Assembly (NCBI RefSeq): GCF_003719295.1
Contig: NZ_RFLW01000002.1
Coordinates: 1-52,761, forward strand
DNA: 52,761 nt
Source: Haliea alexandrii
GTDB lineage: Bacteria; Pseudomonadota; Gammaproteobacteria; Pseudomonadales; Halieaceae
Direction: 5' to 3'
Both the position numbers and the translations under genes were made by a program. The notes beneath the pieces were generated by a model. The model was not told the origin of the DNA. It was given only the letters and a program-made list of their open reading frames with translations, and did not search any database. Of the stretch, positions 25,125-34,889 are shown piece after piece; position 1 is the first letter of the stretch, and every line of letters starts with the position of its first letter.

Positions 25125-27478
25125 CTGATCACGAAAGTACAACGATCGAGCCTGAAGACGGTCGCCTGCGGCCCCTGCTGGGCACGCTGCTCATGCGGGC
25201 CCGGCTGCCGCTGATTCTGTTGTTTGCGGTAGCGACGGCCTTTTTTGCCTGGCAGGCCAGCCAGCTGCAGCCGGATGCCAGCTTCGAAAAAATGCTGCCG
25301 ACCTCTCACCCCTACATCCAGAACTTCCTCAAGCGTCAGGACGAATTGAAGGGCCTGGGAAACTCGGTGCGTATCATCGTCGAGAGTCGAGAGGGGGATA
25401 TCTTCACCGCCGAGTTTCAGGACCTGCTGAAACAGATCACCGACGAGGTGTTCTACGTGAACGGCGTGGACCGTGCCGCACTGCAGTCACTGTGGACGCC
25501 GAACACGCGCTGGATGGAAGTAACAGAGGAGGGCTTCGTTGGCGGCGCCGTCATACCGGACGACTATGACGGCAGCGAGCGCACGCTGGCGAAATTGCGT
25601 GAGAACGTGCTCAAGTCCGGGCAGATCGGGCGCATCGTTGCCAACGACTTCCAGTCCACCATCATTGTCGCCCCGTTGATTGAAATCGACCCGAACACCG
25701 GGGAGCGTCTGGATTACGCACAGTTCTCGCGTGACCTCGAGGACATGGTGCGCGACAAGTACCAGTCCGATGATATCCGTATTCGCATTACCGGTTTTGC
25801 CAAGCTCATCGGCGACCTGATTGAAGGCGCCACCCTGGTCGGGCTGTTTTTCCTGGTGGCATTTGCCATCACGGCCGTCATGCTGTTTTTGTATTCCCGC
25901 TGCGGCTGGCTGACCTCCGCGGCGTTGCTGTGCTCCACGGTGGCCGTGGTGTGGCAGATGGGGCTGCTGAAACTCATGGGCATGGGGCTGGACCCGTATT
26001 CCATGCTGGTGCCGTTTCTGGTGTTTGCAGTGGGTGTGAGCCACTCGGTACAGATCATTAACCGTTTCGGCACCTTCATCTATTTCAAGACCTCGCGCAT
26101 CGAGGCGGCCCGGCTCACGTTTATACGTCTGTCCAAGCCCGGTTTTGTTGCCCTGCTCAGTGACGGTGTGGGCTTCTTCACCCTGCGGGTCATCGACATC
26201 CCCGTCATTCAGGAGCTGGCGATTGTTGCCGCCACCGGCATCGCGGTGCTGATACTGACCAACCTGTTGTTGTTGCCGCTGGTGCTCACCTACACCGGTA
26301 TCTCTGACCGTTGTGTGAGTTACCGCGCCACCAAGGAAAACAGCCGGTTTGCGCACTGGCGTCTGCTGTCGCGGGTCACGCGCCGTGGCCCGGCGTTGAC
26401 GGTGCTGGGGGTGTGCACACTGCTGTTTGCGGGCGGTCTCTACTACGGGCAGTTCCAGAAGATCGGTGACCTGGACCCGGGTGCGCCGGAGCTGCGCCCG
26501 GACTCGCGCTACAACAAGGACAACGCCTTCCTCACGGCAAACTACAGCACCAGTACTGATGTGTTCGTGGTGATGGCGAGCACCGGCGAGCAGCAGTGTG
26601 GCAGTTACGAGTTCATTTCAGCCGTGAATTATTTTCAGGGCGTGATGGAAACGGTGCCCGGCGTGCAGTCGGCCATGTCGCTGGTGGATGTGTCGAAACT
26701 CTCTATCCAGGGCATGAACGAGGGTAGCCCCAAGTGGCATGAGACCAGCCGCAACCGTTATATTCTCAATAACTCCCTGAGCAGCGCGCCGAACATGCTG
26801 CGCAATACCAATTGCTCCATGGCCCCGGTCATCCTGTTCCTGGATGACCACAAGGCGGATACGCTGGACGGTGTGGTGGCGGCGGTAACCGAGTTTGCCG
26901 ATGAGCACAACAGCGAGACGCTGCAGTTCGAGTTGGCAGCGGGCAATGCCGGGGTCGAGGCGGCCACCAATATTGTGATCCGCGAGGCGCAGACCAAAAT
27001 GCTGCTCTGGGTTTACGGTGTGGTGATTGTGCTGTGCCTGATCAACTTCCGCTCACTGCGTATCACCACCTGCATCATCGTGCCGCTGATGCTCACCTCG
27101 GTGCTGGGGCAGGCGCTGATGGCTGCGCTGGGGATTGGGGTGAAAGTGGCGACCTTGCCGGTTATCGCCCTGGGCGTGGGTATCGGGGTGGACTACGGCA
27201 TCTACATCTACTCTTCACTGCAGCGTTATCTGCGCAGCGGGGAGACGCTGGAAAACGCCTACTTCTACGCCTTGAAGTCCAGCGGTACCGCGGTCGCCTT
27301 TACCGGCCTGACCCTGGCCGTGGGCGTGGGTACCTGGATGTTCTCACCGATCAAGTTCCAGGCCGATATGGGCCTGATGCTCACGTTCATGTTTTTCTGG
27401 AATATGATCGGCGCGCTCTTGTTCCTGCCCGCCCTGGCCTGGCTGCTTTCTCCGCGTGAGAAAGCAGCTAGCGTGTAA
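25121..27478 (+). CDS. RND superfamily/MMPL-type transporter
   Basis: The 785-residue protein has two SSD-like membrane halves, each with a lone helix, a periplasmic loop and five clustered helices. Landmarks are LQPDASFEKMLPTSHPYIQNF after helix 1, MGLDPYSMLVPFLVFAVGVSHSVQIINR in half one and VIALGVGIGVDYGIYIYS in half two; the VGVDYGIY-type motif holds the acid typical of MMPL/HAE-3 carriers. The GTG start overlaps the preceding stop by 4 bp. Unlike hydrophobe/amphiphile pumps of the AcrB class, MMPL-like proteins often move lipids. It converges with the PQQ-cytochrome gene, overlapping by 11 bp. Confidence 0.9.
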   Translation: MTDHESTTIEPEDGRLRPLLGTLLMRARLPLILLFAVATAFFAWQASQLQPDASFEKMLPTSHPYIQNFLKRQDELKGLGNSVRIIVESREGDIFTAEFQDLLKQITDEVFYVNGVDRAALQSLWTPNTRWMEVTEEGFVGGAVIPDDYDGSERTLAKLRENVLKSGQIGRIVANDFQSTIIVAPLIEIDPNTGERLDYAQFSRDLEDMVRDKYQSDDIRIRITGFAKLIGDLIEGATLVGLFFLVAFAITAVMLFLYSRCGWLTSAALLCSTVAVVWQMGLLKLMGMGLDPYSMLVPFLVFAVGVSHSVQIINRFGTFIYFKTSRIEAARLTFIRLSKPGFVALLSDGVGFFTLRVIDIPVIQELAIVAATGIAVLILTNLLLLPLVLTYTGISDRCVSYRATKENSRFAHWRLLSRVTRRGPALTVLGVCTLLFAGGLYYGQFQKIGDLDPGAPELRPDSRYNKDNAFLTANYSTSTDVFVVMASTGEQQCGSYEFISAVNYFQGVMETVPGVQSAMSLVDVSKLSIQGMNEGSPKWHETSRNRYILNNSLSSAPNMLRNTNCSMAPVILFLDDHKADTLDGVVAAVTEFADEHNSETLQFELAAGNAGVEAATNIVIREAQTKMLLWVYGVVIVLCLINFRSLRITTCIIVPLMLTSVLGQALMAALGIGVKVATLPVIALGVGIGVDYGIYIYSSLQRYLRSGETLENAYFYALKSSGTAVAFTGLTLAVGVGTWMFSPIKFQADMGLMLTFMFFWNMIGALLFLPALAWLLSPREKAASV

Positions 27479-29408
27479 CGCGGTACGCCAGCAGCACATT
27501 ACCCGGCAGCTGGCCGAACATGCTGTAACCCGACAGCACGTAGAGCCAGCCGTCGTTCACCACTTGCCCGCTCACGTCGATGGCGCCGCCATGGCCGTCC
27601 ACGCCGTTGTTGCCGCGGAAGGGCACGGCGGTTGCGGCTTCCCACAGCACCCTGCCATTGCGAATATCAAACGCGCGCATGCGGCCGTCGAGACCGCCAC
27701 TGAAGGCCAGTTGCGGTGTCACCGTGGTTGCAGCCGACAGGCCGTAGTAGTAGGAGCAGCGGTATTGTTCCTCGAGGGGCTGGCCGCCGCCGGCCCGTAC
27801 CTGAGCCAGACCCACCAGCGGAGCGTGTTCCATGGGAAAGTCGCAATCCCGGGTAACCGGGTGTTCCCAGAGTAGGTTGCCGCTGGTGGCGTCCAGCGCG
27901 TAGAGCCCGGGTGCGGGCGTATAACCCGGCATGTCGCGCTCCGGGTCGGCGATGGGCACAATCAGTCGCTTGCCGGCAAGCCCCATGCCCCAATGCACAC
28001 CGCCGTTGGTGCTGCCCTGGCTCACGCGGGTTTGCCAGACCAGTGCACCGTTGGCATCGGGGTCAAGCGCGTGCACCATGCCGGATTTCTGGCCCGCGAG
28101 CAGCAGCTGGCGGCCATCGGCAGCATCGCTGATGATGATGGAGGCACCGAAGTCGAAGTCGGGCCCCGGCTGGCTGGGGCAATTCACGCCGTCGTTCTGG
28201 CAGGCCGCATTCCACACGTCGTCTGCGGTGGCTTGAAAGCGCCACACCGCTTCCCCGCTGTCGAGGTCAAGCGCAATGACGGCGTCGCTGGTGTCGGTTG
28301 CCGGTCGCGACAGGTTTTGCCCGGTGCCGATGTACAGGCGGTTGCGTGCGGCGTCAATCGCCGGCGTGGTCCACACGGAGGCGCCCGAGGGGCCGTACCA
28401 TGCGCTGCCATCCGCCCGCTGGCCCTGCAGCGTGGCATCCGGTGTTGCATGCCAGGCCCAGACTTGCTCGCCGGTGCTGGCGTCCAGTGCGATAACGCCA
28501 CCGTGTGACCGGCAGCAGGCGTGGCCGGGGCCACCCGCTACTGCGACCTCATAGGACGAAACCGGTACGTACAAGCGTCCCGCATGGTGGCTGATGGAGC
28601 CGGTAACCACGGAGCTCTCGAACAGCTTGGCCGGGGTTTGCCACACGGTTTCCAGGGTGTTGGGGTCCAGTGCGAACACAGTGGCCAGCGAGTCGGCGAA
28701 CACCAGCAACGGTGCTCCGTCGGGGCCGTCTGCCACCGTGATCGCCGAGCGCACACCTGCCATCACTTCCCGGTGCCGATGGATGCAGCCACTGTGGCGG
28801 TCGAGCGCATAGAGCATGCCGGCGCGATCGCCCAGGTACAGGGTGTCGCCAATCAGTGCCGGCTGTGAGCGCATGTCGGTAACGCGCGGCAGGGCCAGGG
28901 TCCAGGCGAGTTCCAGTGAGTCGACGTTGTCGCGGTTGATGCCGGCCTCGGCGTTGCCGACAAAGCGCCGGTTGTGGGGCCCAAGGCCCCAGTTGCCCAG
29001 CCGGGTTGCACCGCCAGCGAGAGGGCTTTCACAGGCGGCATCCGCCAGCCAGTCGTACACGCCTTCGGCGGAGTCCGTGAGGTGCAGAGCGATCAGGCGA
29101 CGCTCCTGCTGGCTCAGGTGTGCGGCCATGGGCTGCATCTTGCCGAACTCCAGGGCGACCAGAATCGCCTCGCGGGACTGGTTGCCCAGCGCCTGGCGCG
29201 TGGGTGCCTTCATCGCCGGATTATCGTGGCAGCCCGCGCAGTGCGCGTCGTAGAGCCTGCCGCCGAACCAGGCCAGCGGCAGCTTGTCTGCGTGGCGCAT
29301 CACCCAGGCCTCGCCGGCCTGCACGGGGTCGCGAAAAAAGCCCTCACTGGCAAGCCAGTAGCCCAGGGGCAGCAGCAACAGCAGGGGCAACCAAAAGCGT
29401 TTTTTCAT
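27468..29408 (-). CDS. Heme c plus PQQ beta-propeller dehydrogenase, polyvinyl-alcohol dehydrogenase-like
   Basis: The 646-residue protein begins with an N-terminal membrane segment (FWLPLLLLLPLGYWLAS), then a cytochrome c motif CAGCH (Cys57, Cys60, His61) followed by a PQQ-type propeller. The order cytochrome then propeller matches polyvinyl-alcohol dehydrogenase. The propeller has a vicinal Cys pair (HACCRSHGG) like that in quinoprotein alcohol dehydrogenases and repeated DxxTG.xxW blades (LDASTGEQVWAW, LDLDSGEAVWRF, LDATSGNLLWEH). Electrons would pass from PQQ to the bound heme. It overlaps the next upstream gene by 4 bp, so it is translationally coupled. The substrate is inferred to be an alcohol. 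Confidence 0.87.
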   Translation of the reverse strand: MKKRFWLPLLLLLPLGYWLASEGFFRDPVQAGEAWVMRHADKLPLAWFGGRLYDAHCAGCHDNPAMKAPTRQALGNQSREAILVALEFGKMQPMAAHLSQQERRLIALHLTDSAEGVYDWLADAACESPLAGGATRLGNWGLGPHNRRFVGNAEAGINRDNVDSLELAWTLALPRVTDMRSQPALIGDTLYLGDRAGMLYALDRHSGCIHRHREVMAGVRSAITVADGPDGAPLLVFADSLATVFALDPNTLETVWQTPAKLFESSVVTGSISHHAGRLYVPVSSYEVAVAGGPGHACCRSHGGVIALDASTGEQVWAWHATPDATLQGQRADGSAWYGPSGASVWTTPAIDAARNRLYIGTGQNLSRPATDTSDAVIALDLDSGEAVWRFQATADDVWNAACQNDGVNCPSQPGPDFDFGASIIISDAADGRQLLLAGQKSGMVHALDPDANGALVWQTRVSQGSTNGGVHWGMGLAGKRLIVPIADPERDMPGYTPAPGLYALDATSGNLLWEHPVTRDCDFPMEHAPLVGLAQVRAGGGQPLEEQYRCSYYYGLSAATTVTPQLAFSGGLDGRMRAFDIRNGRVLWEAATAVPFRGNNGVDGHGGAIDVSGQVVNDGWLYVLSGYSMFGQLPGNVLLAYRVTR

Positions 29409-31321
29409 GGGGGAAGTCCGAAAGCGTAAAGGTAGTCGCCGCTGCCGCGGTTGAACATGTGATGACCGCCGGCGTTGACGACCACGTACTGGCGCCCGCG
29501 GTAGCGGTAGGTCATGGGTGTGGCGGTGGCATCCACGGGCAGCGTGTAGCGCCAGAGGGTGGCGCCCGTGTTCACGTCAAAGGCGCGAAACTGGCGATCC
29601 ATGGTGGCAGCGATAAAGAACAGCCCGCCTGCGGTTGCAATGCCACCCCCCAGGTTGGGGGTCCCCCACTCAATGTGGAAAGGCGCTGTTATGGGCCCCA
29701 TTTCGTGTACGGAGCCCAGCGCTGTTTCCCACAGAAGGCGGCCGGCGTAGAGGTCAACGGCGATCAGTTTGCCCCAGGGCGGGGGGTTGCAGGGCAAACC
29801 GAGGAAAGACTGCAGGCTACCCAGTTCCGCGGCATAGGGTGTGCCCTCCATGACCACGCGAAACTGTTTGCCGGCCGCAGGCGGGCCGTTACCGGCGGCG
29901 GGTTGCTCGCCAAGTGGTACCAGGCGCCCGCTGAAGGCCACGTTGTTGACGTTCACCAACAGCACGCCGCGCTCATCGAGCAGCGCACCACCACCCCAGT
30001 TGGGCCCGCCCAGGCTGCCCGGGTACATTAACGTGGGGGTTTCGCTGATCGGTGTGAACAGGCCCAGGTTGTGCAGGTTTTCCAGTTGCCGGCGGCAGTC
30101 CGCCCGATCCACTGGCGTGAGGCCCCAGGCGTCATGCGGCATGAGGAAGGAGTCCAGCAGTGGCGGCGGCGCGATGGGTTTGGGCTGCGTGAGGGCCGCC
30201 TGCTCGCCGGGAACCTGGGACGGTGGAATGGGTTGCTCGGTGATCTCCCACAGCGACTCACCGGTAAGCCGGTTGAGGATGAACACCAGACCCTGTTTGG
30301 TCAGCTGCACCAGCGCCGGAATATTGTCACCGTCGCGCTGCCAGTTGAACAGGATGGGTTGGGCTGGCGTATCGTAGTCCCAGAGGTCGTGGCGCACATG
30401 CTGGAAGTGCCAGCGCAGCTCACCGGTATTCAGGTCCAGCGCCACGATGCTGTTGGCATAGCGATTGTCGCCCGGGCGCCCCACACCGTAGTAGTCCGGG
30501 GAAGGCGAGCTGGTGGGCAGGAAGACCAGCGCGTGTTCGGTATCCACCGATAGCGGTGCCCAGACGTTGGCGCTGCCACTGTCCGGGTGGCCCACCAAGG
30601 GATCGAAACTCCACCGGGCTGAACCGTCGTGGGCGTCCAGAGCCTGCACCACGCCGCGCGGCGTATGCGCCCGGGTAAAGTCGATAACGGTGGAGCCGGT
30701 GATGACCACGCCTGCCGCAACGACCGGCGCCGAAGAGTTACTCACATCGCCAGGGGCATACCTGCTCGCGCCGTAGAGGGCAACACGGCCGCCATTGCCA
30801 AACCCGCTGCAGGGTTGTCCATCCCTTGCGTCCAGCGCCCACAGGTGGCGATCGTGCGTGGACAGGTATAAACGGTGTCGGCAGTGTGCGTTGGCAGGGC
30901 TTTGCGTGTCCTCGGCGTAGGCCACACCCCGGCAGCGAAAGGGGCGGTCGCCGCCGCGGTTGATCTGCGGGTCAAAGCTCCAGCGCTGTGTGCCGTTGCC
31001 GGGGTCCAGGGCGATTACCCGGTTGAATGGCGTGCAGTAAACGAGGCTGGCACCGGCCGCCTCCGGCAGCAGAATGGGCGTGGCCTGGGTGGAAGTGTTG
31101 GCCATGTCCGCACCGTACTGCGCGCTGTCGCCGCTGCGGAAGGTCCACGCCACTTTCAGCTCGGCCACATTGCCGGTGTTGATGTCATCGGCCGGGCTGT
31201 AGTGGCGCCCCCCGTCATCGCCACCGTAGACCGGCCAGTCGTTCGCCAGCGACGCGCCGGAGAGCGCTGCAAGCCAGAGCCACAGGCCCGCGCTGAGTGC
31301 AAGCACGCCGCTGTGTTTCAC
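29405..31321 (-). CDS. Secreted PQQ-dependent dehydrogenase
   Basis: The 638-residue protein has a signal peptide (VLALSAGLWLWLAALSGASLA) and the pattern of the quinoprotein glucose/quinate dehydrogenase group: WPVYGGDDGGRHYSPADDINTGNVAELKVAW, TPFNRVIALDPGNG, FDFxx-like IDFTRAHTPRGVVQALDAHDG, HVRHDLWDYDTPAQPIL and the late blades GPNWGGGALLDE, WGTPNLGGGIATAGGLFFIAATMDRQFRAFD. No heme motif is seen, and no N-terminal helices like those of membrane glucose dehydrogenase. It lies between two heme-carrying propeller proteins with 4 bp overlaps on both sides, so electrons may go to their hemes. The window has no PQQ synthesis genes. Confidence 0.9.
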   Translation of the reverse strand: MKHSGVLALSAGLWLWLAALSGASLANDWPVYGGDDGGRHYSPADDINTGNVAELKVAWTFRSGDSAQYGADMANTSTQATPILLPEAAGASLVYCTPFNRVIALDPGNGTQRWSFDPQINRGGDRPFRCRGVAYAEDTQSPANAHCRHRLYLSTHDRHLWALDARDGQPCSGFGNGGRVALYGASRYAPGDVSNSSAPVVAAGVVITGSTVIDFTRAHTPRGVVQALDAHDGSARWSFDPLVGHPDSGSANVWAPLSVDTEHALVFLPTSSPSPDYYGVGRPGDNRYANSIVALDLNTGELRWHFQHVRHDLWDYDTPAQPILFNWQRDGDNIPALVQLTKQGLVFILNRLTGESLWEITEQPIPPSQVPGEQAALTQPKPIAPPPLLDSFLMPHDAWGLTPVDRADCRRQLENLHNLGLFTPISETPTLMYPGSLGGPNWGGGALLDERGVLLVNVNNVAFSGRLVPLGEQPAAGNGPPAAGKQFRVVMEGTPYAAELGSLQSFLGLPCNPPPWGKLIAVDLYAGRLLWETALGSVHEMGPITAPFHIEWGTPNLGGGIATAGGLFFIAATMDRQFRAFDVNTGATLWRYTLPVDATATPMTYRYRGRQYVVVNAGGHHMFNRGSGDYLYAFGLPP

Positions 31322-33081
31322 GGAGTCGGCGGCGTAATGCGCAGCAGGGTCGGCTGGCCACCTTCGGTCTGCCAGCTGGGGAAGTGGGAGTTGCTGGTGT
31401 ACACCGCACCGTCCTTTTCGGACACCTCGACATCGCGGGTAAAAAAGCGTTGGCGGGGCATGGGGTAGACGCGCCAGTCCTCGGTGGCGATGTCAAAGCT
31501 GAGCAGGGTATCGGACTGGTTGCCGTTCACCCACACCACGCCACGGTCGCGATCGACGTTCAGGGCGTAGGGGATTTCATTGCGTACGGGCAGGGGGTAG
31601 TCACTGAACTCGCCGCTCTCTGGCGCATACTTGACCAGCAGTGAGTCCTGGAACGCCACGATCCAGAGGTTGCCCTCGGCATCCGCGCGCAGGCGGCGAG
31701 GGCCCGCGTAGGGGAAATCAATCATGCGCACTTCATCGGTCGCCGGGTCGATCACGGCCAGGTCGTTGGCGTACAGTCGGGCAACCCAGATGCGTCCGTC
31801 GGGTGCCACGTCAATGCCATAGGGCATGGGTAAACCGGTGCCCTCGCGGTCCGGTGCCGGTTGCGGACGGTTTTCCGGATCAATGCTGAACAACAGCGGC
31901 AGGGACTTCAGCACCAGCCATTCTTTGATACTGCGCGCCGGCAGGTCATACAGCGTGAACTCGCCGTTCGTGCGTTCGAACTTTGCCACCTGGGAGGACA
32001 GTGCCAGGGTAAACCACACCCGGTCCTGCTCATCAATGCGAATGGTGTGCGGGTAGTAGCCTTCCTCCATCTCGTGGATAGTGAAGGCCTTGGTGGTGGG
32101 GTTGAACTCCAGCAGCGCCTGTTGCATGGACGGGGTGATAAAGATGTTGCCATCCCGCGGTGACACCGCAAAGGAATGCACGCCCATGTAGTTGTCCATT
32201 TTCGGGAACACGGTGAAGCGGTTACCGAGAATGCCGCCGACTTTATCGTCCGCGCGGTGGGGGACTTTGTACACCGTGTATTCGCCGCTCTCCGGGTCAA
32301 CCTCGTAAAGACGGTCGAACAGATTGTCACCCACATAGATCATGCCGTTGGGGTGCAGCAGAAAGTCGTGCATCTGCGAGAAGCCATCGCCGATGGGCCA
32401 CTCTGTCATGCTGACTTCGGCAAGGAACGCGTCCCAGGCACGCGGTTCCGGCACGGTCTGCGGTTGCTCGCGCAGTGTCCGCAGCTCGCGTTGCAGGTGC
32501 TCGGCGATTGCCTGATGGTCCTCGGCGGGCAGTCGCGCGCCATAGCTGTTCATGCGCGCGAATACCGCCAGCCACTGCTCTACGGTGCGTTCGTTACGCA
32601 TGAAGGGCGAGGCCTGCTGGTGGCAGAACGCACAGTTGAGCTGAAAGGTCTTCTTCAACTCGGCATCACCGCCGAACGTGAGCTGCGACAGCCAGACATT
32701 GGACGGGAAGCTGGCGATGTGCTGCTCCGGCGTCATCTTTTGCAGCACGACGGTTGCACTGGCAGTGTCGGTGTCGGCGCTTGTGGTGGCATCCACGAAG
32801 CCCTGCGCGCGTACGCGAACCAGCCGCGCACTGTCGGCCTCCGGCAGCGTGGCAACGCCCTGTGCATTGGTGAAGCGGGTAACGGTCACCGCCGCCGTGT
32901 TGGTGACACCGTGGGGCGGGTAGCCATTGTCGCTTAAGTCCGCGGGCGGTGCTTCAAGTGGGCTGGCCGTGACCATGGCCGTGGATACCGCTGCTCCCTC
33001 ATGGTCGACAACCCGGATGTCGGTGGCGTGGCTGATGCCTGCACTCAGCACCATCAACACGGCAGGGACGATTCTGATCAT
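31318..33081 (-). CDS. Vgb/SMP-30-type propeller protein with N-terminal heme c motif
   Basis: The 587-residue protein has a signal peptide (IVPAVLMVLSAGISHAT), a carboxypeptidase-regulatory-like beta domain (residues ~20-115) and a CAFCH motif (Cys150, Cys153, His154) in a short cytochrome-like region. A propeller with repeats like virginiamycin B lyase follows (HPNGMIYVGDNLFDRLYEVDPESGEY, RIDEQDRVWFTLALSSQVAKFER, MPYGIDVAPDGRIWVARLYANDLAVID). It may be an electron-transfer or binding subunit rather than a lyase. It starts the trio and overlaps the PQQ enzyme gene by 4 bp. The three-domain layout is uncommon. Confidence 0.82.
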   Translation of the reverse strand: MIRIVPAVLMVLSAGISHATDIRVVDHEGAAVSTAMVTASPLEAPPADLSDNGYPPHGVTNTAAVTVTRFTNAQGVATLPEADSARLVRVRAQGFVDATTSADTDTASATVVLQKMTPEQHIASFPSNVWLSQLTFGGDAELKKTFQLNCAFCHQQASPFMRNERTVEQWLAVFARMNSYGARLPAEDHQAIAEHLQRELRTLREQPQTVPEPRAWDAFLAEVSMTEWPIGDGFSQMHDFLLHPNGMIYVGDNLFDRLYEVDPESGEYTVYKVPHRADDKVGGILGNRFTVFPKMDNYMGVHSFAVSPRDGNIFITPSMQQALLEFNPTTKAFTIHEMEEGYYPHTIRIDEQDRVWFTLALSSQVAKFERTNGEFTLYDLPARSIKEWLVLKSLPLLFSIDPENRPQPAPDREGTGLPMPYGIDVAPDGRIWVARLYANDLAVIDPATDEVRMIDFPYAGPRRLRADAEGNLWIVAFQDSLLVKYAPESGEFSDYPLPVRNEIPYALNVDRDRGVVWVNGNQSDTLLSFDIATEDWRVYPMPRQRFFTRDVEVSEKDGAVYTSNSHFPSWQTEGGQPTLLRITPPTP

Positions 33082-33264
33082 TATGTTTCTCCCTTTGCGT
33101 CAGCGCATGATAGCGCGCACACCGGGCGAGCTGAAGTGGTTACGGGCAGTGCGCTTTGCGCCCAGTTCGCGGTAGCCGGCAGTCTGTGCGTAAATTGGCG
33201 CTATAACTCCCGCCACGCAGGCGCTACAATCCGGCTTCGTTATCCGAAAAACACAGGTTCTCTC

Positions 33265-33900
33265 ATGGCTACATCGTCGCTTCGCTCACGTATTCACATT
33301 TCCCTGGCCTCGGTCGCTATTGTTCTGCTGGCCGCCTGCGCCAGTGCGCCGCCAACCCCATCGGTGGACTACAACGCCGCGTACGACTTTGACGCCGTGA
33401 AGACAGTCGCGCTGTATCGCGCGGCTGAAACCGCTCCGGGCGAGGATCCGCTGAAAATGAGTGACATGACGCGCGACCGTATCGAGAGCGGACTGAGAAG
33501 CGCGCTTACTGCGCGGGGTTTCACCCTGGTGAACAGCGTAGAGGAAGCTGACCTGCTGCTGAGCTGGCACCTGGTGACTGAAGACAAAATGGATGTGCGC
33601 AGCTACGAGGTGCCTTCCGCCACGACCATGGGCATGTACGGCCCCGGCTTCTATCGCTACAACACCTACAGCATGTACAGCTGCTGGTCCTGCATGTCCA
33701 GCCGCACCGAAGTGTCTGTGCACGAGTACACCCAAGGCACATTCGTGGTGGACATGATCGATCCCGAGCAGCAGCGGTCGGTTTGGCGCAGTGTGACAAC
33801 GTCCCGGCTCAAGGGAGAGCTCGGGCGCGAGCAAAGCAAGTACGATGAAGCAGCCAATCTGGTGCTGGGCTCATTCCCGCCCGCTAACAGCGCTCCCTGA
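33265..33900 (+). CDS. DUF4136 lipoprotein
   Basis: The 211-residue product starts MATSSLRSRIHISLASVAIVLLAACAS, a lipoprotein signal with lipobox LLAAC. The mature part follows DUF4136: DYNAAYDFDAVKTVALYR, RIESGLRSALTARGFTLV, EEADLLLSWHLVTEDK, and a C-terminal GTFVVDMIDPEQQRSVWRS. A Tyr/Cys/Met-rich loop (YRYNTYSMYSCWSCMSSRTE) sits where the family usually has a Gly/Trp-rich loop. The role is unknown; the family is found in outer-membrane envelopes. The frame is open upstream to 33001 but the lipobox fixes the start at 33265. It is divergent from the PQQ trio. Confidence 0.88.
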   Translation: MATSSLRSRIHISLASVAIVLLAACASAPPTPSVDYNAAYDFDAVKTVALYRAAETAPGEDPLKMSDMTRDRIESGLRSALTARGFTLVNSVEEADLLLSWHLVTEDKMDVRSYEVPSATTMGMYGPGFYRYNTYSMYSCWSCMSSRTEVSVHEYTQGTFVVDMIDPEQQRSVWRSVTTSRLKGELGREQSKYDEAANLVLGSFPPANSAP

Positions 33901-33923
33901 GGTCCCGCAGGCCTGACCCGCCG

Positions 33924-34751
33924 CTAGGCAGGCAGGCCGAAGCGCTCGCGCAGGAAGCGGGCAATGCCGTCCTCGTTGTGGTGGCCGATAACCGCGCTCG
34001 CGGCGGCCTTCACGTAGGGTTTGGCGTTGTCCGGTGCATAGCATTCATCGGCCAGGGCAAACATGCTGAGGTCGTTGTCGCTGTCACCAAAGCACAGCAC
34101 CCGCTCTATACCCAGTTCACGCTTCAACACTTCCACGGCGTTGCCCTTGCTCGCATCGCTGTGGTGAATATCAATCCAGCTCAGCGCTGCCCCCTCCAGT
34201 GCATCGCCGCTGTAGGCCACCAGATTGGCCTCAGCCTCGACCATGTTGGCGATGGCCTGGATGCGGGCCGGTGGACCCAGCGCGCTGATGTTGGTGATGT
34301 CCGCGTCGGCGGGCATGCGCTCTACCGGTAACACGTCCACTTCCGAGCGTTCTGCAAAGGTCTCCGACAGCCGTCTTTCCACGTCGTTGCGCAGTGGGGT
34401 ATGGTAAATCGCGTGGTAGTTGCCGGGGGCGAGGGTGAAGATGAAAGGTGTGACGTCCTGCGCCATAACCGCTTCCAGCACGTGCTGGATTTCGCTCTGG
34501 GTGAGAAAGCTGGTGTGGCTATAATCGGTGGCCTTAGGGCACCAGATCATGGCACCGTTTTTATAGATCTGCGGGAGTGCAAAGCCATGGCCATCAATGA
34601 TGTTGCGAGATGCGTGCAGGGTGCGCCCGGTCGCCACGGTGTAGGCGATGTGCCGTTCCGTCAGCATCGCCAGTGTATCGCGGGTGTACGCACTGATGCC
34701 CGATTCGCTGTTGAGCAACGTACCGTCGAGATCAAAAACAACCAGTTCCAC
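33924..34751 (-). CDS. HAD-IIB (Cof-type) phosphatase
   Basis: About 275 residues. The phosphatase nucleophile motif VVFDLDGTLL stands at residues ~5-14, the second motif is VATGRT, and the last two are Lys in DASKGNAVEVL and CFGDSDNDLSMF, as in Cof-type HAD sugar-phosphate phosphatases. A GTG at 34749-34751 is preceded by agga with ideal spacing and places DLDGT near the N-terminus, as in the family. An ATG at 34796 would add 15 residues. The C2 cap (34-200) is of usual size. It lies 138 bp after the GST gene and may end that operon. Confidence 0.87.
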   Translation of the reverse strand: MELVVFDLDGTLLNSESGISAYTRDTLAMLTERHIAYTVATGRTLHASRNIIDGHGFALPQIYKNGAMIWCPKATDYSHTSFLTQSEIQHVLEAVMAQDVTPFIFTLAPGNYHAIYHTPLRNDVERRLSETFAERSEVDVLPVERMPADADITNISALGPPARIQAIANMVEAEANLVAYSGDALEGAALSWIDIHHSDASKGNAVEVLKRELGIERVLCFGDSDNDLSMFALADECYAPDNAKPYVKAAASAVIGHHNEDGIARFLRERFGLPA

Positions 34752-34889
34752 TGTCGGTCCTATTCGCCCTGGGGCGCAAGTTTCACAGGCGCGCAAGGAT
34801 AGCCGTTTGCCGCCGTGAGGTCGAGAAAACCGCCGTATGCACCTCGACGCGATTGAGGCAGGCCGCAGGCGCCGGCCCGCCTCCGGGGC

